Shown here piece by piece: positions 34,573-42,068 of a DNA stretch of 64,000 nucleotides (the stretch's first letter is position 1; each line of letters begins with the position of its first letter). The DNA is from Bradyrhizobium icense (GTDB lineage Bacteria > Pseudomonadota > Alphaproteobacteria > Rhizobiales > Xanthobacteraceae): NCBI RefSeq assembly GCF_001693385.1, contig NZ_CP016428.1, forward strand, positions 434,001 to 498,000, written 5' to 3'. Both the position numbers and the translations under genes were made by a program. A model generated the notes under the pieces. It saw only the letters and a program-made list of their open reading frames with translations, was not told the origin of the DNA and did no database searches.

Positions 34573-35766
34573 TTGACCCGACCGTTCGAAGGCGTGAAGA
34601 TTCTCGACTTCACGCAGGTGCTGGCTGGTCCCTATGCGAGCTACCAACTCGCGCTGCTCGGGGCCGACGTCATCAAGGTGGAGCGGCGCGAGGGCGAGGA
34701 TATGCGGCGCACGCCGCTGAGCCGCGAATGGGCCGAGCGGGGGCTGGCGCCGGGCTGGCAGGCGATCAACGGCAACAAGCGCAGCCTCACCCTCGATCTC
34801 TCGAGACCGGAGGCGATCGCCATCGTCAAGCAGCTCGCTGCGCAGGCCGACGTCGTGATGGAGAATTTCCGTCCCGGCGTGATGGACAAGCTCGGCATCG
34901 GCTATGCCGCACTGTCTGAGATCAATCCGCGGCTGATCTATTGCGCCATTTCGGGCTTCGGACAGACCGGGCCGGAACGGCTGGGCGCCGGCTATGACGG
35001 CAAGATCCAGGCGCTGTCGGGCATCATGTCGATCACCGGCCATCCCGAGACCGGGCCGACACGGGCCGGCTTTGCGGTCTGCGACGTGCTGTCGGGCGCG
35101 ACCGCAGCCTTCGGCGTGTCGAGTGCGCTGTTCCAGCGCAGCCATACCGGCAAGGGTCAGTTGGTCGACGTCTCGATGCTCGAGGCGACGCTGGCGTTCC
35201 TGTCAGGACAGGTCGCGGACTACTCGGTTGCCGGCCACCGCCAGCAGCTTTCCGGCAATCAGGCCGTGAGCCGAAGGCCGACCGCCAACCTGTTCAAGGC
35301 CGGCGACGGCTATCTGCTGCTCGCCGTCAACAGCGAGAAGCAATACCGCGCCTTGATGACCGCGCTCGGCCGCGCCGATGCGCTGGACGACCCGCGCTTC
35401 GTCGACTGGTTTGCCCGGCAAGAGAATGAGCCGGCGCTACGGGCCATCATCGAGGAGGCGCTATCGAAGAAGGACCCGCGCGAGTGGGAAAAGCTCCTGG
35501 AAGCCGCAGGCGCGCCCTGCGCCAGCATCTGGAAGATCGAGGAGGTGATCGACCACCCGCAGATAGCCGCGCGCGGCGCCATTCAGGAGATCGATACGCC
35601 CTATGGCCGCCTGCGCTTTGCCGGCAGCGGCTTTCAGCTCGCCCATGGCGGCGGGAGGCTCGACCGCATGGCGCCCGCGCTCGGCGCCCACACCGAGGAG
35701 GTGCTGGCCTCGCTGGGCTATGACGCAAAGGCGATCGCGGAACTGCGCGCGCGCGAGGTCGTCTAG
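34573..35766 (+). CDS. Class III CoA-transferase (CaiB/BaiF family)
   Basis: The 397-residue enzyme moves CoA between carboxylic acids through an Asp-linked intermediate. The family start LTRPFEGVKILDFTQVLAGP, the FRPGVMDKLGIGYAAL stretch near 100 and the catalytic Asp171 in AVCDVLSGATAAFGV are present. The start is TTG 34573, after GCAGGAGGACG; an ATG-bearing frame upstream runs through repeat DNA and is not coding. Acyl specificity cannot be read. The preceding reductase-like gene on the same strand might supply or use the acid, but the repeat between them weakens the operon case. Confidence 0.88.
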   Translation: MTRPFEGVKILDFTQVLAGPYASYQLALLGADVIKVERREGEDMRRTPLSREWAERGLAPGWQAINGNKRSLTLDLSRPEAIAIVKQLAAQADVVMENFRPGVMDKLGIGYAALSEINPRLIYCAISGFGQTGPERLGAGYDGKIQALSGIMSITGHPETGPTRAGFAVCDVLSGATAAFGVSSALFQRSHTGKGQLVDVSMLEATLAFLSGQVADYSVAGHRQQLSGNQAVSRRPTANLFKAGDGYLLLAVNSEKQYRALMTALGRADALDDPRFVDWFARQENEPALRAIIEEALSKKDPREWEKLLEAAGAPCASIWKIEEVIDHPQIAARGAIQEIDTPYGRLRFAGSGFQLAHGGGRLDRMAPALGAHTEEVLASLGYDAKAIAELRAREVV

Positions 35767-35900
35767 CGGTAGCGGGGCAGGGGCGTCTGGTCCCTGTCCC
35801 GTTTTGGACATGCCAGCGCATAACGACCCTGCACCAAGCCGCTTTGAGCGGCAGCGCTTACCGTCTAAAAGACGCCTTTCCCGATCCAAAAGGATAGACC

Positions 35901-37745
35901 ATGCCCGCCTACCGCTCCCGAACCACGACCCACGGCCGTAACATGGCGGGCGCCCGCGGCCTCTGGCGCGCCACCGGCATGAAGAACGAGGATTTTGGCA
36001 AGCCGATCATTGCCGTGGTCAATTCGTTCACCCAGTTCGTGCCAGGCCACGTCCACCTGAAGGATCTCGGCCAGCTCGTCGCGCGCGAGATCGAGAAGGC
36101 CGGCGGCGTCGCCAAGGAGTTCAACACCATCGCGGTCGACGACGGCATCGCGATGGGCCATGACGGCATGCTCTACAGCCTGCCCTCGCGCGAAATCATC
36201 GCCGACAGCGTCGAGTACATGGTCAACGCGCATTGCGCCGACGCGATGGTCTGCATCTCCAACTGCGACAAGATCACGCCCGGCATGCTGATGGCGGCGC
36301 TGCGCATCAACATCCCGACCGTGTTCGTCTCCGGCGGCCCGATGGAATCCGGCAAGGTCAACCTCAAGGGCAAGGTCCGCGCGGTCGACCTGATCGACGC
36401 CATGGTCGCCGCGGCCGATACCAGCGTCAGCGACGCGGATGTCGAAACGATCGAGCGCTCGGCGTGCCCGACCTGCGGCTCGTGCTCTGGCATGTTCACC
36501 GCCAATTCGATGAACTGCCTCACCGAGGCGCTGGGCTTGGCGCTGCCGGGTAACGGCTCGGTGCTGGCGACGCATGCCGACCGCAGGGGCCTGTTCGTCG
36601 AGGCCGGCCACCTGATCGTCGATCTGGCGCGGCGCTATTACGAGCAGGATGACGAGACCGCGCTGCCGCGCACGATCGCGAACTTCAAGGCGTTCGAGAA
36701 CGCCATGACGCTCGACATCGCCATGGGCGGCTCGACCAATACCGTGCTGCATCTGCTGGCCGCGGCCTACGAAGGCAAGGTACCGTTCACGATGCAGGAT
36801 ATCGACCGCTTGTCACGGCGCGTGCCTGTTCTCTGCAAGGTGGCGCCGTCGGTGGCGGACGTGCATCTGGAAGATGTTCATCGTGCCGGCGGTATCATGG
36901 CTATCCTCGGCGAACTCGATCGCGCCGGGCTGCTCAACCACGGCCTGCCGATGGTTCACTCCAAGACGCTGGAAGACGCGCTGAGCCGCTGGGATATCAA
37001 GCAGACCAGGAGCGAAAGCGTCCGCAAGTTCTTCACGGCGGCGCCAGGCAACGTGCCGACGCAGGTCGCGTTCAGCCAGGAGCGCCGGTTCGAGGAACTC
37101 GATACCGATCGCGCCACCGGCTGCATCCGCGACGCCGCGCACGCTTTCTCCAAGGATGGCGGCCTCGCGGTGCTGTCGGGCAATCTGGCGCTCGACGGCT
37201 GTATCGTGAAGACCGCCGGCGTCGACGAGAGCATTTTGAAGTTCGAAGGACCGGCGCGGATTTTCGAAAGCCAGGACGCGGCGGTCGAAGGCATTCTGGG
37301 CGGCAAGATCAGGGCCGGCGACGTCGTCGTGGTCCGCTATGAGGGGCCGCGCGGCGGCCCCGGCATGCAGGAGATGCTGTATCCGACCAGCTATCTGAAA
37401 TCGAAGGGGCTCGGAAAGGTCTGCGCGCTGATCACCGACGGCCGCTTCTCCGGCGGCTCCTCGGGCCTCTCGATCGGACACATCTCGCCGGAAGCCGCCG
37501 AAGGCGGCCTGATCGGCCTCGTCGAAGACGGCGACCTGATCAAGATCGACATCCCCGCACGTTCGATCAGCCTCGCAGTCGATGACGCAACGCTGGCAAA
37601 GCGCCGCGAGGCCATGCTGGCCCGCGGCGCGGACGCCTGGAAGCCTGCCAAGAAGCGCAGCCGCAATGTGACGATGGCGCTGAAGGCCTACGCGGCCCTG
37701 ACGACGAGCGCCGCCCGCGGCGCGGTGCGAATTGTGCCGGAGTGA
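35901..37745 (+). CDS. ilvD: Dihydroxy-acid dehydratase
   Basis: This 614-residue enzyme dehydrates 2,3-dihydroxy-isovalerate and -methylvalerate in branched-chain amino acid synthesis. The iron-sulfur ligands are visible: [11 protein letters not shown] near residue 122 and [17 protein letters not shown] near 190, with a third Cys in the first motif region. [13 protein letters not shown] and [20 protein letters not shown] are also diagnostic. The size is normal. AAGGAT lies upstream of ATG 35901. It stands alone, 134 bases after the CoA-transferase gene, and is convergent with modC. Confidence 0.96.
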   Translation: MPAYRSRTTTHGRNMAGARGLWRATGMKNEDFGKPIIAVVNSFTQFVPGHVHLKDLGQLVAREIEKAGGVAKEFNTIAVDDGIAMGHDGMLYSLPSREIIADSVEYMVNAHCADAMVCISNCDKITPGMLMAALRINIPTVFVSGGPMESGKVNLKGKVRAVDLIDAMVAAADTSVSDADVETIERSACPTCGSCSGMFTANSMNCLTEALGLALPGNGSVLATHADRRGLFVEAGHLIVDLARRYYEQDDETALPRTIANFKAFENAMTLDIAMGGSTNTVLHLLAAAYEGKVPFTMQDIDRLSRRVPVLCKVAPSVADVHLEDVHRAGGIMAILGELDRAGLLNHGLPMVHSKTLEDALSRWDIKQTRSESVRKFFTAAPGNVPTQVAFSQERRFEELDTDRATGCIRDAAHAFSKDGGLAVLSGNLALDGCIVKTAGVDESILKFEGPARIFESQDAAVEGILGGKIRAGDVVVVRYEGPRGGPGMQEMLYPTSYLKSKGLGKVCALITDGRFSGGSSGLSIGHISPEAAEGGLIGLVEDGDLIKIDIPARSISLAVDDATLAKRREAMLARGADAWKPAKKRSRNVTMALKAYAALTTSAARGAVRIVPE

Positions 37746-37748
37746 GTG

Positions 37749-38408
37749 CTACGTCAGCACCTTGACGCCGCCGAGTGCGGTCACGCGGCCGCGCTTGAGC
37801 ATCACGATCTGTGTCGCGAGCTGACGCAGCTCGGCTGCGTCGTGGCTGACATAGACCATGGGAATGCCTTCGTCGCGCAGCCGCACCAGGTAGGGCAGGA
37901 TTTCCTCCTTGCGGCCTTCGTCGAGCGATCCCAGCGGCTCGTCCAGCAGCAACAGCCGCGGCTTCGACAGCAGCGCGCGGCCGAGCGCGACGCGCTGGCG
38001 CTCGCCGCCGGAGAGTTTTCCGGGTCGGCGGTCGAGCAGATGGCCGATATCGAGCAGGTCGGTGATGCGCGTGAGCTGTGCGGGATCTTCTGCCAGCTTG
38101 TTCATGCGCCGGCCGTAATCGAGGTTTTGCCGGACGTCGAGATGTGGAAACAGCCGGGCGTCCTGAAACACGTAGCCGATCCGGCGCCGGTGCGGCGGCA
38201 CGTGGACACCCCTAGCAGTGTCATCCAGCGTCTCTTCATCGAGCGCGATAACGCCGCGGTCGGGCCGCAAGAGCCCTGCGATCATGTTGATCAGCGAGGT
38301 CTTGCCGGCACCGGATGCGCCGAACAGGCCAGTAACGCGGCCCTGGCTTTCGAAGGAAGCCTCAAGCGAGAATTCGCCGAGCTGTTTGGTGACGTCGACG
38401 CGCAGCAT
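37749..38408 (-). CDS. modC: Molybdate ABC transporter ATP-binding protein, short form
   Basis: The protein has 219 residues. Walker A is [10 protein letters not shown] near 36, the Q-loop [11 protein letters not shown], the signature [15 protein letters not shown] and Walker [14 protein letters not shown]. coli ModC has about 350 residues, of which the last 110 form the molybdate-binding MOP/TOBE domain; here the protein ends just after the ABC domain ([18 protein letters not shown]). The next gene begins at once, so this end seems natural and not a break. Without TOBE, direct feedback by molybdate on the ATPase should be lost. Starts two bases after modB. Confidence 0.88.
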   Translation of the reverse strand: MLRVDVTKQLGEFSLEASFESQGRVTGLFGASGAGKTSLINMIAGLLRPDRGVIALDEETLDDTARGVHVPPHRRRIGYVFQDARLFPHLDVRQNLDYGRRMNKLAEDPAQLTRITDLLDIGHLLDRRPGKLSGGERQRVALGRALLSKPRLLLLDEPLGSLDEGRKEEILPYLVRLRDEGIPMVYVSHDAAELRQLATQIVMLKRGRVTALGGVKVLT

Positions 38409-38410
38409 GG

Positions 38411-39106
38411 TCAGTTCCCGTGAAGGCGTTTCGTCGCGCGCCGCGCGAACCATTCGGACGCGATCAGGGCACCCATCGCGATCACGATGGAAATCAGTAC
38501 CAGCCGTCCCGCCGCGGCATCGCCATCCGGCGTCTGGATCAGCGAATAGATCGCCGACGAAATGGTCTGGGTCTCGCCGGGAATGTTGGAGACGAAGGTG
38601 ATGGTGGCGCCGAACTCGCCGATCGCCTTGGCGAAGCCGAGCACCATGCCGGCCAGCACGCCCGGCAACGCCAGCGGCAGGGTTACCGTCGCAAACACCC
38701 GCCAGGGCGCGGCGCCGAGCGTGCCTGCGGCCTGCTCGAGGCGACGGTCGACGGCCTCGATCGAGAGCCGGATCGGCCGCACCAGCAGCGGAAACGACAT
38801 GATGCCGCAGGCAAGCGCGGCGCCGGTCCAGCGAAACGCGAACACGATGCCAAGGTTGTCGGCGAGCCACGCCCCGACCAGGCCACGGCGGCCGAAGGTC
38901 AGCAGCAACAAATATCCGGTGGCGACCGGTGGCAGCACCAGCGGCAAATGGACCAGGGCGTCGAGGACCGACTTGCCCCAGAACTCACGCCGCGCCAGCA
39001 GCCATGCCAACGCGATGCCGAACGGCGTCGCCACCAGTGTTGCGATGATGGCCACCCGCAGCGACAGCAGGATGGCGGTCCATTCGGCCGGCGAGATATC
39101 GAACAT
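38411..39106 (-). CDS. modB: Molybdate ABC transporter permease
   Basis: The 231-residue inner-membrane protein has five or six helices and the permease loop near residue 125 ([28 protein letters not shown]), followed by [24 protein letters not shown], a stretch typical of ModB. It forms the channel for molybdate. The ATG at 39106 overlaps the modA stop as ATGA, and modC follows after two bases, so modABC is one tight operon. Confidence 0.93.
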   Translation of the reverse strand: MFDISPAEWTAILLSLRVAIIATLVATPFGIALAWLLARREFWGKSVLDALVHLPLVLPPVATGYLLLLTFGRRGLVGAWLADNLGIVFAFRWTGAALACGIMSFPLLVRPIRLSIEAVDRRLEQAAGTLGAAPWRVFATVTLPLALPGVLAGMVLGFAKAIGEFGATITFVSNIPGETQTISSAIYSLIQTPDGDAAAGRLVLISIVIAMGALIASEWFARRATKRLHGN

Positions 39107-39888
39107 CAGGTTGACGGGCTGACGAGGAATTTGAAGCCGTGTTTTTCAAAAATGGTCTTCGCGGCGGTCGAGCGCAGGAAGGCGAGATAATTGGACGCTT
39201 CCGGCTTTGCGGTCGTCGTCGCCGCTACCGGATAGATGACCGCGGGATGGGAATCGGCCGGTAAGGTGCCGACGATTTTTACGCCAGGCTCGACCTTGGC
39301 GTCGGTCGAATAGACGATGCCGAGCGCCGCCTCGCCGCGCGCCACCAGCGTCAGCGCGGCGCGAACGTCAACGGCCATCGCGAATTTCGGCTCGGCCGCC
39401 TGCCAAGCGCCGAGCTTCTCCAGCGCCGCCTTGGCGTATTTGCCGGCGGGAACGGATTTCACGTCGCCGGTGGCGATCCGGCCGTCGCCGGCGAGTTTTG
39501 CAAGATCGAAGCCGGGGCCGATGTTCACATTGTCGATTTTCGAATCCTTCGGTGCGATCAGCACGATGCTGTTGCCGAGCAAATTGATCCTGCTCGGTTC
39601 GCTGATGGTTTTCTTTCCGATTGCGTAGTCCATCCAGTCGGTATCGGCGGAGATGAATATGTCGGCCGGTGCGCCCTGTTCGATCTGTCGGGCGAGCGCA
39701 GAACTGGCGGCATAGCTGACCGTGATCTTGTCTCCCGCTTCCGCGGCATAGGCGGCGTCGATCTCGTCGAGCGCATTCTTCATCGAGGCCGCGGCGAAGA
39801 TGGTCAGTGATTTTTGCTGCGCGGCGGGCGAGGGGATGGCTGCCAGTGACACGGCAAAGGCCAGGAAAAGGCCGGTAAGACGATTCAT
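39106..39888 (-). CDS. modA: Molybdate-binding periplasmic protein
   Basis: The 260-residue protein carries a signal peptide ending near PSPAAQ. The ModA pattern is clear: SLTIFAAASMKNALDEI with the oxyanion-binding Ser, YAASSALARQIEQGAPADIFISAD near residue 60, and the KYAKAALEKLGAW and DVRAALTLVARGEAALGIVYSTDA stretches. It captures molybdate (and tungstate) in the periplasm. ATG 39888 has GGAG seven bases upstream; an ATG four codons earlier does not. No ModE gene is seen nearby. An inverted repeat at 40020-40035 lies 130 bases upstream. Confidence 0.94.
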   Translation of the reverse strand: MNRLTGLFLAFAVSLAAIPSPAAQQKSLTIFAAASMKNALDEIDAAYAAEAGDKITVSYAASSALARQIEQGAPADIFISADTDWMDYAIGKKTISEPSRINLLGNSIVLIAPKDSKIDNVNIGPGFDLAKLAGDGRIATGDVKSVPAGKYAKAALEKLGAWQAAEPKFAMAVDVRAALTLVARGEAALGIVYSTDAKVEPGVKIVGTLPADSHPAVIYPVAATTTAKPEASNYLAFLRSTAAKTIFEKHGFKFLVSPST

Positions 39889-40019
39889 CGGGCGCTCCAT
39901 GCGTGACTGCGCGCTGCGGTTGCCGCGCGCAAGACAGGCGTTGGCTGGGTGAGGCGACCGTCGGAAGCGCCGTTCCGGTATTCCCCGAAAGACTTACGGC
40001 CGATCGGGATATCGCCAGC

Positions 40020-40035
40020 CCTGACAATAGTCAGG
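40020..40035. promoter_or_regulatory. Short inverted repeat upstream of modA
   Basis: CCTGAC (40020-40025) and GTCAGG (40030-40035) are perfect arms around AATA. It could be an operator for modABC or a transcript hairpin. It does not match the ModE site I remember. Confidence 0.3.
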
Positions 40036-40101
40036 ATGGGAAAGGAGGTAAAGGCGGCTGCACCGCTCTGCAAGGTGCAGCCGGGCCAGCTTGCAGGACC
40101 G

Positions 40102-40626
40102 TTAATGGCGATGGTGTCGCTTGTGCCCGCCGCTGCCGTAACCCCGCAACTCCGTATACTTGGTCATCTGCGACGGGGTCAAAATGCTGCCGGTCGACAA
40201 ATGATATTTCAGATGGGTCTCGCGCAGCATTCCCTGCGTGGCGGCAACGGCCGCGGTGGACGTCTTCAGGCTTTCGGGCGTGACGGTGCGGGTGGCAAAC
40301 TGCTTGTCCAGTTCGGCTTCCTGCTCGATCAGCCTGGCGCCGAGCGGCATCGCTTCGGCCTTCATGGAATCGAACAGACGCTGCATGCTGGCGCGTTGCT
40401 CGGCGGAGAGTTCGAGCTTGTCGGCAAGCTCAAGTACGTGCAACGGCCCCGGATAGCCGTTCAGTTCGGCCGCGAGCGCCAGGCCCATTCCTCGGCCGGC
40501 GCCAAGATCAGAAATCTGCTGCTCCGATAGCGCCTTGATCGGGCGCGTCTGCATGCCTGCATAAGGGGTCTGTGCGTGCGCGCTGGTGACGAAAGCGATC
40601 GATGCAATCAGGGGCCAAATCTTCAT
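40102..40626 (-). CDS. Spy/CpxP-like (LTXXQ) periplasmic protein
   Basis: The protein has 174 residues with a signal peptide ending SAHAQ. The rest is helical. LSEQQISDLGAGRGMGLALAAELNGYPGP precedes LHVLELADKLELSAEQRASMQRLFDSM, the LTXXQ-like motif near residue 75. A second copy, ILTPSQMTKYTEL, lies near 155, and the end is HKRHHRH. Spy and CpxP relatives bind unfolded proteins or sense metals in the periplasm; the histidine tail may bind metal. GGAGA lies upstream of ATG 40626, which overlaps the mepA stop (ATGA), so both are cotranscribed. Confidence 0.72.
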   Translation of the reverse strand: MKIWPLIASIAFVTSAHAQTPYAGMQTRPIKALSEQQISDLGAGRGMGLALAAELNGYPGPLHVLELADKLELSAEQRASMQRLFDSMKAEAMPLGARLIEQEAELDKQFATRTVTPESLKTSTAAVAATQGMLRETHLKYHLSTGSILTPSQMTKYTELRGYGSGGHKRHHRH

Positions 40627-41603
40627 CGTCGTTCTCCGGTGGGTCTGCTTGACACTTCGTGTTTGGTATCCGGCGCGCTCAGCACCGTCTTGCAGGCCGG
40701 CGGCAGCGCCGCCATTGTCAGCGGCGGCTTCGGCTTCGGCGGCACTTTCGGCGGCTTCGGGTGCAGCACCGCATCGCTGAACCAGTAGGCAAGATCGCCG
40801 GCGCTGCAGCCTTCGCCTTCGTTCGGTTCGGGCTGGCTTTCGCATTCGCTGGCGCCGGGCGGGCATTTGATGCGGATGTGGAAGTGATAGTCGTGGCCGT
40901 ACATCGGCCGCACCTTCTGGAGCCACTGGCGATCGCCCTTGGCTTCGCGGCACAGCGCCTTCTTGATCGCGGCATTGACGAAGATGCGCTGCACGCTCGG
41001 CTCTCGCGCGGCGGCGCGGATCACCGCGAGATGTGTCGGCGTCCAGGTCTGCGGATCGATATCGAGCCGGTCGCTGCGCACCATCATCACCGCCGACATT
41101 TCCTCGCGCTCGTTGCGCGACAATTGCCGGTTCGGCATCGGCGTCAGCCAGATGTCGGCGTCGAGCCCCACCTGATGGCTGGCATGACCGGTAAGCATCG
41201 GCCCGCCGCGCGGCTGCGACATGTCGCCGACGAGTATGCCTGGCCAGCCCGCATCCCTGTGCGCTCTGGCGGCAAGCCGTTTGACCAGCGCGACCAGATC
41301 GGGATGGCCCCAGTAACGATTGCGCGATAGCCGCATCACCTGCCAATTGTCGCCGTTGATCGGCAGCCCTTCGGCGCCAGAGATGCAGCCATGAGCGTAA
41401 AACCCGTGCACGCGCGTCGGCATCGCCGCGGGCAGCACCTTGCGGCCGAACAGCTCCTTGGCGGCGATGGTGGGATCATTGGGGTTGGCCAGCGGCGGCA
41501 GCGGTTTTGGATGGACCGTGCCCTTGTCCTGCGCCCATGCGCTCGCGGCACAGGCGGCGGCTAGCATGGCTATGAGGGGGATCAGAAAAAGGCGGGGGTT
41601 CAT
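40623..41603 (-). CDS. mepA: Penicillin-insensitive murein endopeptidase
   Basis: The 326-residue exported protein cleaves DD and LD cross-links in peptidoglycan. The signal peptide ends near SAWAQD. Zinc-site motifs are present: GHASHQVGLDADIWL near residue 140 (two His and an Asp) and GHDYHFHIRIKCPPGA near 240 (the last ligands). A Pro/Lys-rich tail (PKPPKVPPKPKPP) near residue 280 is longer than in E. coli MepA (274 residues). ATG 41603 fits the signal peptide; in-frame codons above it are unlike the family. The Spy-like gene follows with a four-base overlap. Confidence 0.92.
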   Translation of the reverse strand: MNPRLFLIPLIAMLAAACAASAWAQDKGTVHPKPLPPLANPNDPTIAAKELFGRKVLPAAMPTRVHGFYAHGCISGAEGLPINGDNWQVMRLSRNRYWGHPDLVALVKRLAARAHRDAGWPGILVGDMSQPRGGPMLTGHASHQVGLDADIWLTPMPNRQLSRNEREEMSAVMMVRSDRLDIDPQTWTPTHLAVIRAAAREPSVQRIFVNAAIKKALCREAKGDRQWLQKVRPMYGHDYHFHIRIKCPPGASECESQPEPNEGEGCSAGDLAYWFSDAVLHPKPPKVPPKPKPPLTMAALPPACKTVLSAPDTKHEVSSRPTGERR

Positions 41604-41931
41604 CGCACCAGTAGGTTCATCGGATCTCGGTTCCCACAATCTTAGCATGAAATCGGCAAGAGAGGACAGGCGCCACAAGGGCAATTGCGTGGCACACTCC
41701 AGTGCAACAGCCTGCCGTACCGGAAGCGCAAGCTGCGGCGACTTCCCTATGCTGAACGGGCGTTGCGTTGCGGTCGCATTAACCGCGCGATAACCCTCTC
41801 GGGCCATTGACGGACATTTCTGCGCACGCGCGGCGTTTCGCGCATTCCTTGTGCACCCGCCGCGCGAGAAGCTGTGCCCCGGCGGTCACGCGTCGATTCG
41901 TCCCATGTATCGGCGGTCCGCAGCGAGCCTG

Positions 41932-41960
41932 CACACGCAAAGCGTGTGCGTGCTTTTTTG
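41932..41960 (+). terminator. Strong rho-independent terminator with no annotated gene before it
   Basis: GCACACGC (41932-41939) pairs perfectly with GCGTGTGC (41943-41950) around AAA, and TTTTTT follows at 41955-41960, so the plus strand is terminated. The nearest gene on the left, mepA, is on the other strand. A transcript must therefore start between about 41604 and 41920, as a small RNA, a leader of the GGDEF-EAL gene or a very short coding message. No convincing reading frame was seen in the 41604-42068 gap. Confidence 0.78.
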
Positions 41961-42014
41961 TCGGGCGGCGCATGAGGGCGCGCGACAGCAGTTTCTGCGA
42001 TAAGAGATACCTTT

Positions 42015-42036
42015 TTTTCAGAGACTTATCTGAAAA
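42015..42036. promoter_or_regulatory. Perfect inverted repeat upstream of the GGDEF-EAL gene
   Basis: TTTTCAGA (42015-42022) and TCTGAAAA (42029-42036) flank GACTTA. The site is 33 bases before the start at 42069, suited to an operator; alternatively it is a hairpin in the 5' leader. The protein that would bind it is unknown. Confidence 0.45.
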
Positions 42037-42068
42037 CTTTGCACGCAGAGTGCGAGTAGAGCGTGGTA

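Noticed and set aside
39889..40101. Possible molybdenum-cofactor riboswitch upstream of modA
   Set aside because: Only one short 6-base-arm hairpin is present; the branched structure of that riboswitch could not be drawn.
42002..42020. T-rich run as a second terminator before the GGDEF-EAL gene
   Set aside because: The T-run precedes its potential stem on the plus strand, the wrong order for intrinsic termination in that direction; it is described as an inverted repeat only.
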